Source: Scolanthus callimorphus
Lineage: Eukaryota; Cnidaria; Anthozoa; Actiniaria; Edwardsiidae
DNA: 64,000 bases
NCBI GenBank assembly: GCA_033964015.1
Contig: CM066923.1
Coordinates: 24,626,168-24,690,167, forward strand
Direction of reading: 5' to 3'
Shown: piece by piece, positions 11,315 through 24,400 of the stretch
Position numbering within the stretch: the first letter of the stretch is position 1
How the letters are laid out: every line of letters starts with the position of its first letter
Translations under genes and position numbers: made by a program
The notes under the pieces: generated by a model
The model's input: the letters and a program-made list of their open reading frames with translations, nothing else
Databases searched by the model: none
What the model was told of the DNA's origin: nothing

Positions 11315-14031
11315 TGTTTAGGAGGTTTTTCTCGCATAGGATTAGCAATATTTTCGACTTGTATAATACGATCTTTGTAACTTGTGGGTGGGACTCAACT
11401 CAAAAATTTTTCTCTACTTCCACGAGGTAGCAAAAAAAAGTTAATTAGCATTTTGACAACAACAACAGCGTAGTCAGAGCGAATGTTGATTGGTTGAGAA
11501 GACAATAGTCTTGACTTGAATGGCAACACTTTCCAGACCCGGCGTTCTGATTGGTTGTGCTGACCCACTAGTCATGTGACGTGTTGAAATGAATGACTAT
11601 TTTCGCGCCAACACGCATGACTGAACAGAATTGGCGCGTAAACGATGACCGCAAAGTGCACTGGGTAGATCGCAACAGCTGATAAAAACAGGAAAAAATT
11701 CTTTGTTGTGGCAGCGAACTATAAATAGCGCATGACCTATTTGAAAATTCATGCAAACTGAATCAGCGCCAATTCACGTGAGGTATCACGCCTTGAATTC
11801 AAGATCACAGTGTTTATTTCTCGATAAAACGACTATTTTTTCGGCAAAAACTAAATGTTTTTCTCACGAAAACAGATTATTCTCAATTAAAAAATGGAGT
11901 TAAGAGCAGTTCGCCCACACAAAAGAACAGAGAACAAAGAACAAAGCTGGCGTCCGTCGGGAGAAGAAAAAAACGTCCAGTAATATTCAGTTGGCATTAA
12001 AATGCATATCTTGTCGTAAATATCTGTAGAAATCTGAATAAACACGCCAGCAAATTAGAGCTGATAGTCAAGTCCCAACACATAGCCTAAGAATGCACCC
12101 ATTTATTTTGATTTCGCAGAAAACACGTGTTTGGACAACTGGTGGATATCCACAACCGGTTTTAAAATATTTAGGGCAATGAGCATTCAAATCTAGCTGT
12201 GTTTTGACGGGGATTATTCTTATCCAAACGGTTTTTGGTTTGGCTTTCTGAAGAATTCATGAGTCAGAAAATTATTTCTTAGAGGTTTTTTAATGCAACA
12301 GGAACTTAAATTTGGGTGACGTAAAGACAAAGGCATCGCGTAAAGCGCTTAACAAAGAAGAGACTTGGTGGTCTAGAGGGGCGCGGCTGAATATTAGTTT
12401 CCAAAGCCCCTCGAGTATTACATTTTTGGCGGCATGCCACTTTTATTCGACACTTCAAACGTGCAGAAACGTATAAGGACTGAAATAACACGGAAAATAT
12501 TCACAGCAATATGTTGAAAATTTGTAACTGAAAGCTACTTGAAGAAAGATATTGTGATGAGCTACAAGCGTGGAGGGCATCGGCCGAATTTCTGTGTGAA
12601 TTGACCCTTAAAATCTAAGCCCAATTCTTTTTTTTTTTTTGCATGTAGTCTAACTTTTAGTCGGCGACTAAGAGCTGCTTACGCATTCAAAAGCCGCAAG
12701 CGTTGTTTTAGAATTTAAAAAAGTGTACCTCGGAATAATGATTATTTTAATGAAAACCTCGATTAAGTTCAGGTTTTAGATCATGGCCGATTAAACTGTG
12801 ACTCTGATATTATGATCGAAGGCGACGTTTATTGATTATTTTCGGGTTCAAGTTGCGGGACTTATGCAATGAAGATGGCGTAACGACCTCATAATATTTA
12901 AGAAGGTAAAGTCTCTTGAAAGATTTTACCGTAGTATCTCAGATAAATGTCGGGCACGCGGAATAACGCATTTAATCACCTAAACCCTCCTTAAAACGTG
13001 GCGTTTATCGGTGAACAACAAACTCGACGAGCGCGAGTTTCTTGCTTTAGCAGCTGAACTTTGGCGTGCTGCTCTAATAAACGGCCCTTTCTTTTTCTCT
13101 CTCCTTGATTGACCAACTTAATAACAATAATACAAACTGAAGCCGTCCCCTCAAGTCACTTGTCCAGAATCAATAAAACAGGGATAGAAGACAAACAATT
13201 TTACTGTAATACACTGGCCTTTCCAGTTTCCTGTCCACAAACAGCGAGCAATTTCCCGCGTTTTATCTATAAAGAGAACAACGAATGGAATAGAAACAAT
13301 TCCTTTTCTTAGGGCTTTTAACAAACGACAAACTTATCTTTCATACATTTTTAAAATCCTAGTAATTTCTTGCCCCTTGCAGATTGAACTACGGTATCTT
13401 TACGGTTATTGAAAGTGATATTAGAAACTTACAGAGGATATTTTATTCGTAAATTTAATCAATTTGTGGTTGGTAGTCCAGACGGTTTAGACAAAAGGAT
13501 GTCTGGTTCAGACAGGAGATATGCTAATACGCTATGCGTGAAGTTAATTCCCCGCCCACAGGTGGAAATGGAGACTCATAGCGCTAAAATATCCCAGAAG
13601 AGTGCGATGCGAGTAGAAATCCTGAGCGGTCTTTTGGAGATCTTCCACTCGCGTGAGGATTTGGCGAAAGGGAAAGAGAAAGCAACTGATAATTAAACTA
13701 TAAGGCTAAGATGATGCGCGTTAGCACTTGAGGCTCTGTTGTCAAAGCAATACGCTTCTATTTCTTCTCAAACCTATTAGCGAGCGGAGATATTTCCTGT
13801 GAAAAGCATTTCAATATCTCATTATATAGCGTCTGGTTTAGGCCCGTCGGAAAGGGAAATCTTCAAATTAGATTGTTTTCAATAAGTGTATGGGTTTGCA
13901 AGCTTCCTAAAGTTAAAGATCCGTAGCTAAAAGCCTCTTTTCGGGTGTAAGACACGGAAAAAATGGGATTATAAGCAAAGCTACTTGGCAAAGGGATAAA
14001 GAAAAAAAAAGGAAAGGGAAAAAAGTTAATT
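11315..14031. other. Intergenic, no gene seen
   Basis: The upstream flank of the zinc-finger gene. Only short open frames are visible (longest about 95 codons at 13409-13696, without an ATG or motifs). Scattered TGATTGGTTG and CGCGC motifs are typical of the local MITEs, but no paired termini were found. Confidence 0.4.
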
Positions 14032-14476
14032 TCTGTTAAAGTGCATATCACCCCTAAGACACTGATGAAAGAACGTGGACGTGAAAGTTGTGGTTGAACA
14101 AATAAGAATGGGAAACATTTTCCATATCTTTTTGGTAAGATCAATGTTTTATGCAAATTTGATGACGTTGCGAGCGGTAGAAAATATGCATGCTAATGTC
14201 AGCCAGTGCGATTATAATCCAGTGAATTGTTCACATGAATAACGTGTATCTGGCTTCTATATCATTGTGTATGAAAACCGCTGGTATAGGAAGTTAGAGA
14301 GAGCTTTACAAGTCCTCTCGTCACGTCATCAAAACCTAATTTGCATAAATATTTGATCTTACATATCTCGTGAATCAAAAAAGGCATCAAGACAGAATTT
14401 TCGTCATTCTTATTTGTTCAAGCACAACTTTCAGTCCATGTTCTCTCCTCTCAGGCGTGATATGCACTATAACAGA
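14032..14476. mobile_element. Foldback element, about 445 bp
   Basis: TCTGTTAAAGTGCATATCAC at 14032 is repeated inverted, ending at 14476. Inner arms GAAAGTTGTGGTTGAACAAA at about 14080 and ATGCAAATTTGATGACGT at about 14150 are also repeated inverted at 14320-14430. Confidence 0.75.
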
Positions 14477-15110
14477 ACAATACACGTGGACCAATCAAAA
14501 TGACTAGCAAGAAAGAAAGCTGAAAAAAAAAATCAAAAGTGCATAAGATAAACAGAACAAAAACAGCAACGATACACATATGAAATTTTTACCTTAAAAA
14601 ATACACAATTCAGTCTACGGACTGCAACGATAGTGTATTTTAATAAACTATCTATAGATACGAAAGTTACGTACTTAATGATGCATGCAAAATAAAACCA
14701 TGAATGTGAGAGGGAAATCGACCTTGAAAAACCGCCGATTGATGGCATAATAAAAGTTAATTTACAATACTCGAACAAAAGCTAAATCCGAGTTGGTTAG
14801 TGCCCTTGGCCATGTCTGGTAGCTTTCCACTCGATTTGAAGTCTGAGAAGAAATTCTATCATAACCCATCTCCCGCCATCATACGCCTTCTCAACACCCC
14901 AGCGCATGCCTTTGTTTCCTGGGCAACGCATCCCAGGCTCGTCACCTCTCGCGCGCGGGGGAGGCTTCGGTGACAGCTGGCCATTTGAAGAACTTCGCTG
15001 ATTGGCGTAAACGACGCGCATTTCGTACATAAAACCTAAATAACATCATTATTTGCTCGTTCTCCAGATTTATAGGGATATGGGACAAGGTCAAAACAAT
15101 GGTACCTTTT
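14477..15110. other. No gene seen
   Basis: Chance open frames only. At 14900-14990 a GGCTCGTCACCTC and GGGGGAGGCT segment matches the left arm of the MITE at 25289-25538, so this is probably a decayed relative. Confidence 0.45.
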
Positions 15111-15112
15111 TA

Positions 15113-15494
15113 GGACCGGTTAGCGCAGTGGTAGAGCGCCGGGCTTATGTGCGGGAGGTTGGGAGTTCAAACCCCGGCCGGGCCAACACTCAGGGTCTTT
15201 TTCTAATAATTGAGGAGAAGGTGCTGCCTTTGCTCTAACATCTGCAAATGGTTAGACCTTCGCGTCTTCTCGGATAAGGACGTTAAACCGTAGGTCCCGT
15301 CTCTCACACGCACTAGACTAACCGGAACCAGAGGGACGTTAAAGAACCACGAGGACGTCGGAAGTTGCCCATCCTCAGTGCAGGGCTTACAACTTACTAA
15401 CCACTACACTGACAAGGGAACCTCGTAGTTGGAGCCTCGCTCTGTGAGGATTTCCCGGCCCTCGGGCGAAGCTGAATAAATAAATAAATAAATA
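15113..15494 (+). mobile_element. tRNA-derived SINE, copy 1
   Basis: The head has a pol III A box TAGCGCAGTGG (15121-15131) and a B-box-like GAGTTCAAACC (15163-15173) with tRNA-like spacing. The body contains CTTCTCGGATAAGGACGTTA and GACGTTAAAGAACCAC, and the element ends in AATAAATAAATAAATAAATA. The same order recurs at 63070, so this is an interspersed family rather than a tRNA gene. No acceptor-stem pairing is expected to be intact. Confidence 0.88.
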
Positions 15495-16736
15495 GGAGCC
15501 CGATTTTGTCAGGGGAGGTGGTGGGTGGCGGGACGAACTTCCACCACCCCTCCCCTTAAATCGGATCCTAGAGTACCATTGTTTAGACCTCTCCCCTAGC
15601 CGATATCAAACAATTCCTGAAGAAAACAAACAATTCCTGTTTCTTGACACCTCACGGCCAAAGCCATATTTGGAATCATTTACCTTATAAGGAAGTGAAG
15701 GAAGATCCTCTTTTGATAAGAATTTCGCCAAAACTTAGCAAGAAAACGGTGAATTTTTTTAGTGATTTCAGAGACTCGAGTTCTCGATCTGTCCGCCATT
15801 GATTTTGGCTTGGTAACCACGCTAAAATAGCCCACAGCTAGCCCGCGCGACTCGACCCAGTCCTCCCAAGTGCATTTTAGGGCACTACATCCGGGCACTT
15901 TTGGTGCAGGGGATACGTGCGACGGGCCTTTTTTTGCGATATTTTATATAATTTTTTCAAAGCTTTGGCGACGAAAGTACCATATTGTTTTGCAAGTGTA
16001 CTGGCATTTGGAAATAAGCTCTCGAAGTTCATGCGAGCACGACAGCTAAATTTCCATACACATTTGATATCTCTGCAGCCTCTTTCATGACGATTTCCGT
16101 TCCAATACTGGTTGCTTTTTTTAGCAATTAATTTGCATTTTCACCTGTGGTAATTCGAATTTTCGAGCTGTCAATTGTTTGTCACAGTGACGCAAAGACG
16201 CCATATAACAACTAGGAAATAACTTATTATTGCTAGGAACGACCGCGACATACTTCCTTTTCAACGAAAACATCAAAACTGAGACGGGACTAACTCATTT
16301 GCTCATGAAAAATACCCAGTATTGACAAGTAAGACTTCGACTATCACGACATCCTGCATTCCTAACAAAGTCAACGCGTTGCCCTGGAAACCTATTATTA
16401 GACAAGCAAGAGTCAACAAACCGTTGGGCCTTGAGGCTAAAATTGATACAATTATTTCGATTGATCGAATACGGAAGACACTAGATTTTATACTACAAGA
16501 GAGGATGTACTAACAAGTGAACTTATCTATGTTATTAATTTCCGACCTGTCTGTGCAACTTCGCGGATAAATTCCCGCCATTTTCCGGCGAGCGTGCTCG
16601 CGACACAGGAAACCCGTAACAAATATTTTTTTGGTGAGCAAGAAATTTGAATTTTACAAAGTCTACTTTCATTTCTTGTCTGTGAGCAAATTTGACGACT
16701 CGAAAAGGTCCCGCCGCTATGCAAATAAAATATTAG
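15495..16736. other. No gene seen
   Basis: Short inverted motif around 15498-15570 (GGGAGGTGGTGGGTGG region). Otherwise unrecognised AT-rich sequence with chance frames. Confidence 0.4.
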
Positions 16737-17141
16737 CTAATAGGTGACAGAACCCAAAAATGGCAAAGATTTCTACCCTAAGGTCAGGTAAAGTCAGATA
16801 GGCTTCATTCTTTGCATAGAGTATCCTTATACAATAAGAAACAAAATAGAAATGAGTATTTTTTTCTAATTGATACGTCTTTAAGATATCAGCTGCTAAA
16901 CTTTGGTTACTGCATCGTTTTATGGTAAAATTTGTACAATTCTAACAAAAAATGTCAAAAAGTGCTGCAGCAACCAAAGTGTAACTCCTCATATCTTACA
17001 GACGGATCAATTAGAAAAAAATACTCATTTCTATTTTGTTTCTTATTGTATAAGGATACTCTACGCAAAGAATCGAGCGTATCTGACTTTACCTGACCTT
17101 AGGGTAGAAATCTTGCCATTTTTGGGTTCTGTCCTAATAGG
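16737..17141. mobile_element. Long-arm foldback MITE, about 405 bp
   Basis: GACAGAACCCAAAAATGGCA at 16746 and most of the next 150 bp, including ATAAGAAACAAAATAGAAAT, are repeated inverted at 16985-17141. Almost the whole element is palindrome. Confidence 0.88.
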
Positions 17142-17200
17142 TCCTATCTTATGTTTCAGATGTTTGCAAGTTTAGGCCTACTCCGCATTTAGTTAAGATA

Positions 17201-18063
17201 GGCACGTGTATTATATATTATTTTAAAACTTTTGAAGAGTAGAACATAAATATGACATTGTTATTAATTATTAATAAATTATTAATAAAATCAATAATTA
17301 TTTGTCAAAAATGATTTTCCCGTTTGATCAAGTTCTAGTCCGTCAGAATTCAATACAACCACCCAGTTTTGCATCAGAAGTAATGATACTAAGGTAGACT
17401 CCAAAAGTGCCAGCGATTTTTTGTATGTTCCATATTTAGGGTTTTATTGCTTTTTGAAGTTAGATAGTAACCGAAAATGCTCGAACTGAAAGAAAAATCG
17501 ACATAAAATTGGAACATAGGAAAATTTTAAAAATCCACCTCAGGGTCATCCAAGATGATACAAAACTGCGTGCTTCTATTAAATTCTGACGTACTAGAAC
17601 CAGAAACATATAACTTAGTTGAAACATGTAACGGCGAATCAAGCTGTGGATTATTCGTGGCCAGTTTATGACCATATTTGGTCAATAATGAACTCTCGAC
17701 TGCTAAAACCCAAGCAGGTTTTCTCTTCACAATACTTCATTTTTCGCTTAAATAAAGTAGAGCAATAGTGGTAAGTGATAATATGCTAACATTTAACATC
17801 TTGAAGTCTTGCAACAACATTATTTTCAAAATCTGTTCAATTGTTTATTCTGCGAATATTCCGCAGCTTGGCACTAAAGCAATGTATGTTTGTTACATGT
17901 TTCAACTCACTTATATGTTTCTGCTAGAACTGAGCCAAACGAGAAAAACAGTTTTCGACAAATAATTATTGATTTTATTAATAACGAATTAATAATTAAT
18001 TAAAATATCACATCTGTGTTCTACCTTTCAAACGCTTTAAAATGATATATAATACCTGTGCGT
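17201..18063. mobile_element. Palindromic element, about 860 bp
   Basis: CGTGTATTATATATTATTTT at 17205 and the following arm with TATTAATTATTAATA and ATCAATAATTATTTGTC are repeated inverted at 17950-18063. Inner arms AGTTGAAACATGTAAC (17620) and GTTACATGTTTCAACT (17893) show that the palindrome continues inward. No transposase is encoded. Confidence 0.82.
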
Positions 18064-18938
18064 AGCTTACAAGATGTCAAAATTACACCTTTTTGGCAAA
18101 AGAGCCATTGAACCTCTCCCCATACCTGGAAAATGACGATATTGACCGCATTTTTAAGGGATTTTAGGGCATTTTTCGGATTTTAAAATATTCCAGTATT
18201 CTGAACCACGCTCCGACACTCTTAAATCACTGCCTTTATGCTTCTTGGAATATCCCTGATAATACTGATCAACAATTTCTTCTCTAAATGAACGAGGGAG
18301 ACATTTACCAGGCTCGTAAAGTCTACCAGGCCCGCCATATTGGTAACAAAACTCACAAACAAAAGGCTCCCTGTGTTTTTTTCCATAGATGGAAGCGTCT
18401 TCGTCGTTTATCGTCCAATCAAAAAGCGAAAACCCAGTTCAAATCGAAAGACGTTTTCCCAAGCCGAAAGTATTGTTGAATCGAAAAATGGATCCAATAT
18501 TCGAAGAATCAACTCATTATTGCACTCTAGAGGGGGACGCTTGAGTGTCGTTGGCTGTAATAGGAAAAACTAATAGAACGAAGCTGCTACAAAACTGTCA
18601 ATCAGGTTTCATCAGAAGTCATCCCTTTTAGTCATGACCGTAGTAAAGGGGGTTCCACTGTACTATACCCTTGATCAAAACAAACTATTTGTTCTAGAAA
18701 ATATCGTTTTAATTCTAATTTCTTTGCTAACCTAATATTTATACAAAGGAATTTTAAATCATTTGGATGGATGCTTAGAAAAATGAGCAGATTAGCATCC
18801 CTTCGCTGTCGATCGTACCTCACGTTGCGAGATGAGACGTCTGAATTCTCCACGAGATTTTCTTACGTTTCCATATGCGTTTCCAAGGCAACGCACTCAG
18901 TTCTTCAATAGTTCTGGCGCCTGGTTATCTGGCTTGAC

Positions 18939-19533
18939 ACAGGGTTCCCACGGTTACAGGCTTTCAAAATTCCAGGACTTTCAAGGACGTTTGAAAATGA
19001 AAGTTTAATGACCTTTCATAATACAGCCGATTGCGTTTGAGCGTTTTACCCTAACAGTTCGCACGTTACGTTTGAACGTTTGAAAGTTGCGTCGTCAAAC
19101 AAAATGTCGGACGTTTCCGCCATGTGTATTTTTCACTGACCAATCTGAGAGGACAGAACTCTTTGGTTCTCCATAGAAACGTCTCGTTTCATCCTAGAAA
19201 CGCAAGTTTCAAACGTTCAAACATAACGTGCGAACTGTTAGGGTAAAACGCTCAAACGCAATCGGCTGTAAAAGATGCGAATTGTATTGGAATGCGAATG
19301 TATTCTTTGTTTGCCAAAGATAGCACATTGATAGTTTTATTCAGGCTCCCTTATTTTTTATTTTGCAATATACACACTGAACATCTTGAAAATTCATTCT
19401 TCAGAAAAACATTTCCATGACTTTCAATGACTTTGATAGGTTTTGTAAAACTTCCAGGACTTTCAAGGCCTGGAAAAGGGCATTTCTAAAATCCATGACT
19501 TTCCGGGTTTTCAAGGACCCGTGGGAACCCTGT
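18939..19533. mobile_element. TIR element with a nested MITE
   Basis: ACAGGGTTCCCACGG at 18939 is inverted at 19519-19533. The interior is rich in CAGGACTTTCAAGGAC motifs like those at 60706 and 61599, and is interrupted by the MITE at 19022-19271. Confidence 0.75.
19022..19271. mobile_element. Nested MITE with TIRs of about 65 bp
   Basis: ACAGCCGATTGCGTTTGAGC at 19023 through TTTGAACGTTTGAAAG is repeated inverted, ending at 19270, and includes ACCCTAACAGTTCGCACGTT. It sits inside the larger 18939-19533 element. Confidence 0.88.
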
Positions 19534-19957
19534 GGGGAGTTTTCGCGCGCTTTTTTGCTTGGGGAGCGCGCGTTGTCATGGAATCGTTCGTCTGCTCGTC
19601 TTACTGAGAAACGCGCAGATTCTACTGAACAATTTTGGGTCAGAAAATCTCGAAGTGAATTCAGACGTCTCCTCTCGCAAAATGGAGTACGCTCGAGAGC
19701 GGAGAGACGGCTGAAATTCAGGCTATTGTTGGTGTTCAGCTACGGAGACATTAGTTTTTTAGGGAGTTATTTCGAGCAAAAAGCCAATATTCTGAAAGAG
19801 AACTATGTCCTCAATAGTTTTGATAAGTTTTGGACTGGTTTTGCCAAATTACCAAATGTGCCGTACGCCCACAATATGAGCTTGCATTGTCCAAAATGTG
19901 ATTTATTTGCACTTGTTCAGCATGTTTGGTTTCACCGAATGCTCGAAACGGGAGAAT

Positions 19958-20098
19958 TCGCCTTTGTCACACGGCAGCCATCTTGGATTTTCTAATACAG
20001 TGAAGCTGCCATGAAAGCGAGGCCAAGCGTGTAAGCTCACCCACGCATAGTCATTTCTGTAAGAAAAATCCAAGATGGCTGCCGTGTGACAAAGGCGA
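19958..20098. mobile_element. Short MITE, 141 bp
   Basis: TCGCCTTTGTCACACGGCAG and CCATCTTGGATTTTCT are repeated inverted at 20062-20098. A related element is at 27099-27219. Confidence 0.85.
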
Positions 20099-20599
20099 TT
20101 TACTTGAAAGATGGCGCGAAATCACTGCCCAAAGAAGCGTGACTGGTGTTGCGTGACAGAAATTGCAACACCAATATCTCAGGAGTTAAAAACAGGAATC
20201 CGATTAAATTTGGCGCGAAGACTCCTATTGGGAACTCTAACTGGTCTGAAAAGCACAGTTTCATGGAGGCCATAGCTTCAAAGTTAGGATTTTGATGACG
20301 TCATCTGAACACCAAGAATTGCATCATAGGCTTTTGGATTTGCTGTTTATAGCTCTATGAAGACGTGCAGCTAAGCTTTAATTGTCCATGAACCAAAAAT
20401 TACGATGTATGTTAAATTGTATAAAAGTATATCGAAAATTTTTCATGCAGAATGGATCTCAGATCCAGCGTTTTTTTCCCGGCCGCCAAATACACCTTTT
20501 CTTTCCAGCTCAAGTGGAGGTGCTTGAGCATGGATGGATCATCGAATAAAAACTTATGCCGTGTATATATAATATATACCATGTGTATATATAATATGT

Positions 20600-20940
20600 C
20601 CTCTATAGTGGACTATTAGAGATCGGTAACAATTTGGGTGTGCCAGATTAACGTAACAGGATCGTGACACTTACACGGAGGACATGAGCGTGACACAGTT
20701 GTGCACTCTTTACGTAAGGGCTCTAGACAGGGAATCGGACGAGTATTTGAGATTGTGTGACATAAGATCGTGACATATTTGTGTAACGCAACCTTCACAA
20801 ATGGGCAACACCGGGCGTAACACAAGGCAGTGACACAAGGCAGTGACACCCTAGCGTGACACCCTAGCGTGACACCGGAAGTCACTAATCGTAATGCATT
20901 GTGGTCTAGCTTCGGTACAAACAAATCTCCAGACAAATAG
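20600..20940. other. Region rich in GTGACAC motifs
   Basis: CGTGACAC/GTGACAC-type words recur irregularly (for example near 20655, 20690, 20830-20875). No fixed period was found. A similar word cluster is at 41630-41730. Confidence 0.5.
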
Positions 20941-20945
20941 TTGTA

Positions 20946-21083
20946 CTTAAGCCTAGTTTCCATATAGTGTTATCTGTCGTATCAGTCAACCGTGAAACAA
21001 AAGAATAATTTCAATTTCTATTGTTTCACGGTCGACTGATGCGACAGATGCGACAGATAAGACTATATGGAAACCAGCCCTTA
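20946..21083. mobile_element. Palindromic MITE, about 138 bp
   Basis: CTAGTTTCCATATAGT and ATCTGTCGTATCAGTC with CCGTGAAACAA are repeated inverted to 21083. It lies about 160 bp downstream of the WASHC2 stop codon, in the likely 3' flank. Confidence 0.8.
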
Positions 21084-21244
21084 GGCATCAACTGGCCAGT
21101 GTGCCACCTCGCGACAAAAAGTTATTTTCAGGCGACCAGATATCAAAATTTGAACACGAGAAGATAAATTCTCTATCCCCGCGCGCCCATTAATTATTCT
21201 CTATTTACACTAACCGTGCTACCGCTGACCACTAAACCGTGTGC

Positions 21245-21405
21245 TCATTTGTTTGCAGTTGCATTCAAGGGATCGTCAAAAATACTGGGGACGTCATCAT
21301 CGAATATAGAGGTTGCTTTCGCGGGCTTCTTCTCCGTCTTCTTCTTTGTTTTCGTCTTTTTTGCTCCTTTTTCCTGGGGTGGTTGTTTGTCGTCGAATAT
21401 TGACT
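21245..21405 (-). CDS. WASHC2: WASHC2 last coding exon (window exon 30)
   Basis: 161 bp, entering in phase 1 after TTGTAG and ending at TGA (21247-21245). It encodes [10 protein letters not shown], a lysine-rich spacer, then [20 protein letters not shown] and NK. Human ends [27 protein letters not shown], so this is the true C-terminus. No polyadenylation signal can be assigned with confidence downstream. Confidence 0.97.
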
Positions 21406-24400
21406 CTACAACAAGAAAGAGCAAATGCAGAAACAAGACTTTCAGTTATTTCTGGAAACGTTTTCAGTTTTAACAATATGTTTTACCGGCGAAGATGCAG
21501 GCAGTGTTGGGGTTAAGTAAGACACGTTCGCTAATGTTGTTTCCTGTAAATATTCATGTGACCCAGTGGGAAACATAAACAACTTCCCTTATGTGTTTTG
21601 CGACCTAGTCTAATATTATACACTTAATGACTGCTCCCAAGAGAAACATCAGTTTTGTTTCCCGAGAATCTCTTATTGAGATTCGAGGGAAACAAAACTT
21701 ATGTTTCCCGAGGGAGAAGTCATTAAGTGTTTTGTTATTTAGCAGTGTTTTTTTTTTCCCGCTCTCAAACGCGACGCGCGCAAGCAATATTCCCCAACTG
21801 GTCAATTTTTTTTTCGAAATATTGACTGATCGGGGAAAATTTGATTTGTACTTCACCACGTGACTTTGATTTAGCCAATAAGAGGTTGGAGTGAGCACTC
21901 GCTATATAACAACAATATTTATTATACGACTGTGACGTCATTTTACCATATAAGGTCAAAATTGATTGCAGATACGGAGCCGTATTACACGGCAAAAGCC
22001 GTATTACATGGTTGAAAGCAGTATTACACTGTAGCAAACCGGTTACGAACCGGTTATGCGCGCGCAGTTGAATGGCTTTCCGATCGTGTGCTAGTCAAAT
22101 TTTCCATGAATCCTGCGCTGCCATTTTGACAGCATAGCAACATAACACGTCGGAGAAAGCATCCATTTCCATCGGCTGATTAAGAGAATCTAGAGCAATG
22201 TTCTCGATTGAATTTGGTAAATCAAATCTGAAACTTTGTTTTTAAATGTTAATTTAGAGATTTCTACACGTAATTCGTCTTCTAATATCGAACGAAAACA
22301 AAAACAAAGGATTGGCTGACACGGCCTCTCTAAGGAAATCAAAAATATCTTACCTTCTCCCGTCGTCCCAGTAGCTCCTGTAGCAGCCTTTTTCTTCTTT
22401 TTCTCCTTCGCTTTGCTTACGGGTACACCCGCGAATATGTCTCCCGTGTCGCCAAACAGATCGTCATCGGTCAGCGGTTTCACCACCTTCCGTGGCTTGG
22501 ATTTCTTGACCGTGAACAAGTCGTCGTCATCGTCCTGAGAAAGCAATAGGAACTGTAAGAGATGAACCATCAGCAAGCACAACATAGACCGCTTGCAGGT
22601 CTTTTATTTGGCGATCGTCTGTATTCACAAGAGACAAGTCGTCACGCGACGCGCGCTGTTAACTCCCTACGCGCCTTGTTTGGGTCTCGAGTACAGGCGC
22701 ACAACGGGGAACTAAGCCAGACAACTAAAAGAAAACCCCGCCATAAGAACAAACAATCCAAGCACTTGCATTTGCCGCTGTTTTTATCACAATTTAGGGG
22801 CCGACCATTTGACTTTTTTTTTGGGGGGGGGGGGGGGGGTGGATGATTTTTTTTTGCAATATTTTTTTTTACGTCTCTAAGATATTGTAGGATATTTATT
22901 TCGTAAAATTAGTTGAGGATTATGACAAATATGCTGTGCAGGAATTTTTTTTGGCCCTTCGGGCCGTGCACGATATTTTTTTTTCAAATCGTCCACCCCC
23001 CCCCCCCCCCCCCCCCCCCCAGAAGTCAAATGGTCGGCCCCTAGACGAATTCGTTAAACCGGAAGTCCTAGATTCTAGGTCTGCCAAATGTGGATTCCTC
23101 CAGGGCCTTTCTCGTCGCTTGGACGACGAGAATGCAAAGGCGCAAACTGTAGAATCTCAATGAGAACCTCGAATAAGCTATTACACGATACGCCCCATCT
23201 GGCTTGCTTCCCGTATCAACTCGTACCAGATAATAGCCACCCTTGTATAGTCTGAGTGTTCCTCGCTAATATATCTAATTTGCTTCCCGTATCAACGCGC
23301 ACTAGATAGTAGCCGGCACCCTTGTATAGTCTGTGTGTTCCTCGCTAAACTATCTGGCTTGCTTCCTATATCAACTTCCCCTAGATAGCAGCCACACTTG
23401 TATAGTCTAAGCGTTCCTCGCTAAACTATCTAATTTGCTTCCCGTATCAACTCGCACTAGATAATAGCCATACTTGTATAGTGTAAGCGTTCCTCGCTAA
23501 ACTATCTGTTGGCTTGGACCCGTATCAACTCGCACTAGATAATAGCCACACTTGTATAGTCTAAGCGTTCCTCGCTAAACTATCTAATTTGCTTTCCGTA
23601 TCAACTCGCACTAGATAATAGCCACACTTGTATAGTCTAAGCGTTCCTCGCTAAACTATCTGTTGGCTTCCCGTATCAACTCGCACTAGATAATAGCCAT
23701 ACTTGTATAGTGTAAGCGTTCCTCGCTAAACTATCTGTTGGCTTGGACCCGTATCAACTCGCACTAGATAATAGCCACACTTGTATAGTCTAAGCGTTCC
23801 TCGCTAAACTATCTAATTTGCTTTCCGTATCAACTCGCACTAGATAATAGCCACACTTGTATAGTCTAAGCGTTCCTCGCTAAACTATCTAATTTGCTTT
23901 CCGTATCAACTCGCACTAGATAATAGCCACACTTGTATAGTCTAAGCGTTCCTCGCTAAACTATCTAATTTGCTTTCCGTATCAACTCGCACTAGATAAT
24001 AGCCACACTTGTATAGTCTAAGCGTTCCTCGCTAAACTATCTGTTGGCTTCCCGTATCAACTCGCACTAGATAATAGCCATACTTGTATAGTGTAAGCGT
24101 TCCTCGCTAAACTATCTAGTTTGCTTTCCGTATCAACTCGCACTAGATAATAGCCACACTTGTATAGTCTAAGCGTTCCTCGCTAAACTATCTAATTTGC
24201 TTTTCGTATCAACTCGCACTAGATAATAGCCACACTTGTATAGTCTAAGCGTTCCTCGCTAAACTATCTAATTTGCTTTCCGTATCAACTCGCACTAGAT
24301 AATAGCCACACTTGTATAGTCTAAGCGTTCCTCGCTAAACTATCTAATTTGCTTTCCGTATCAACTCGCACTAGATAATAGCCACACTTGTATAGTCTAA

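Noticed and set aside
15113..15190. Functional tRNA gene
   Set aside because: The A and B boxes are good, but the same sequence with a long shared body recurs at 63070 and no closed acceptor stem is seen; it is the head of a SINE.
19417..19995. 192-codon plus-strand open frame
   Set aside because: It runs across two unrelated mobile elements (18939-19533 and 19958-20098) and shows no domain.
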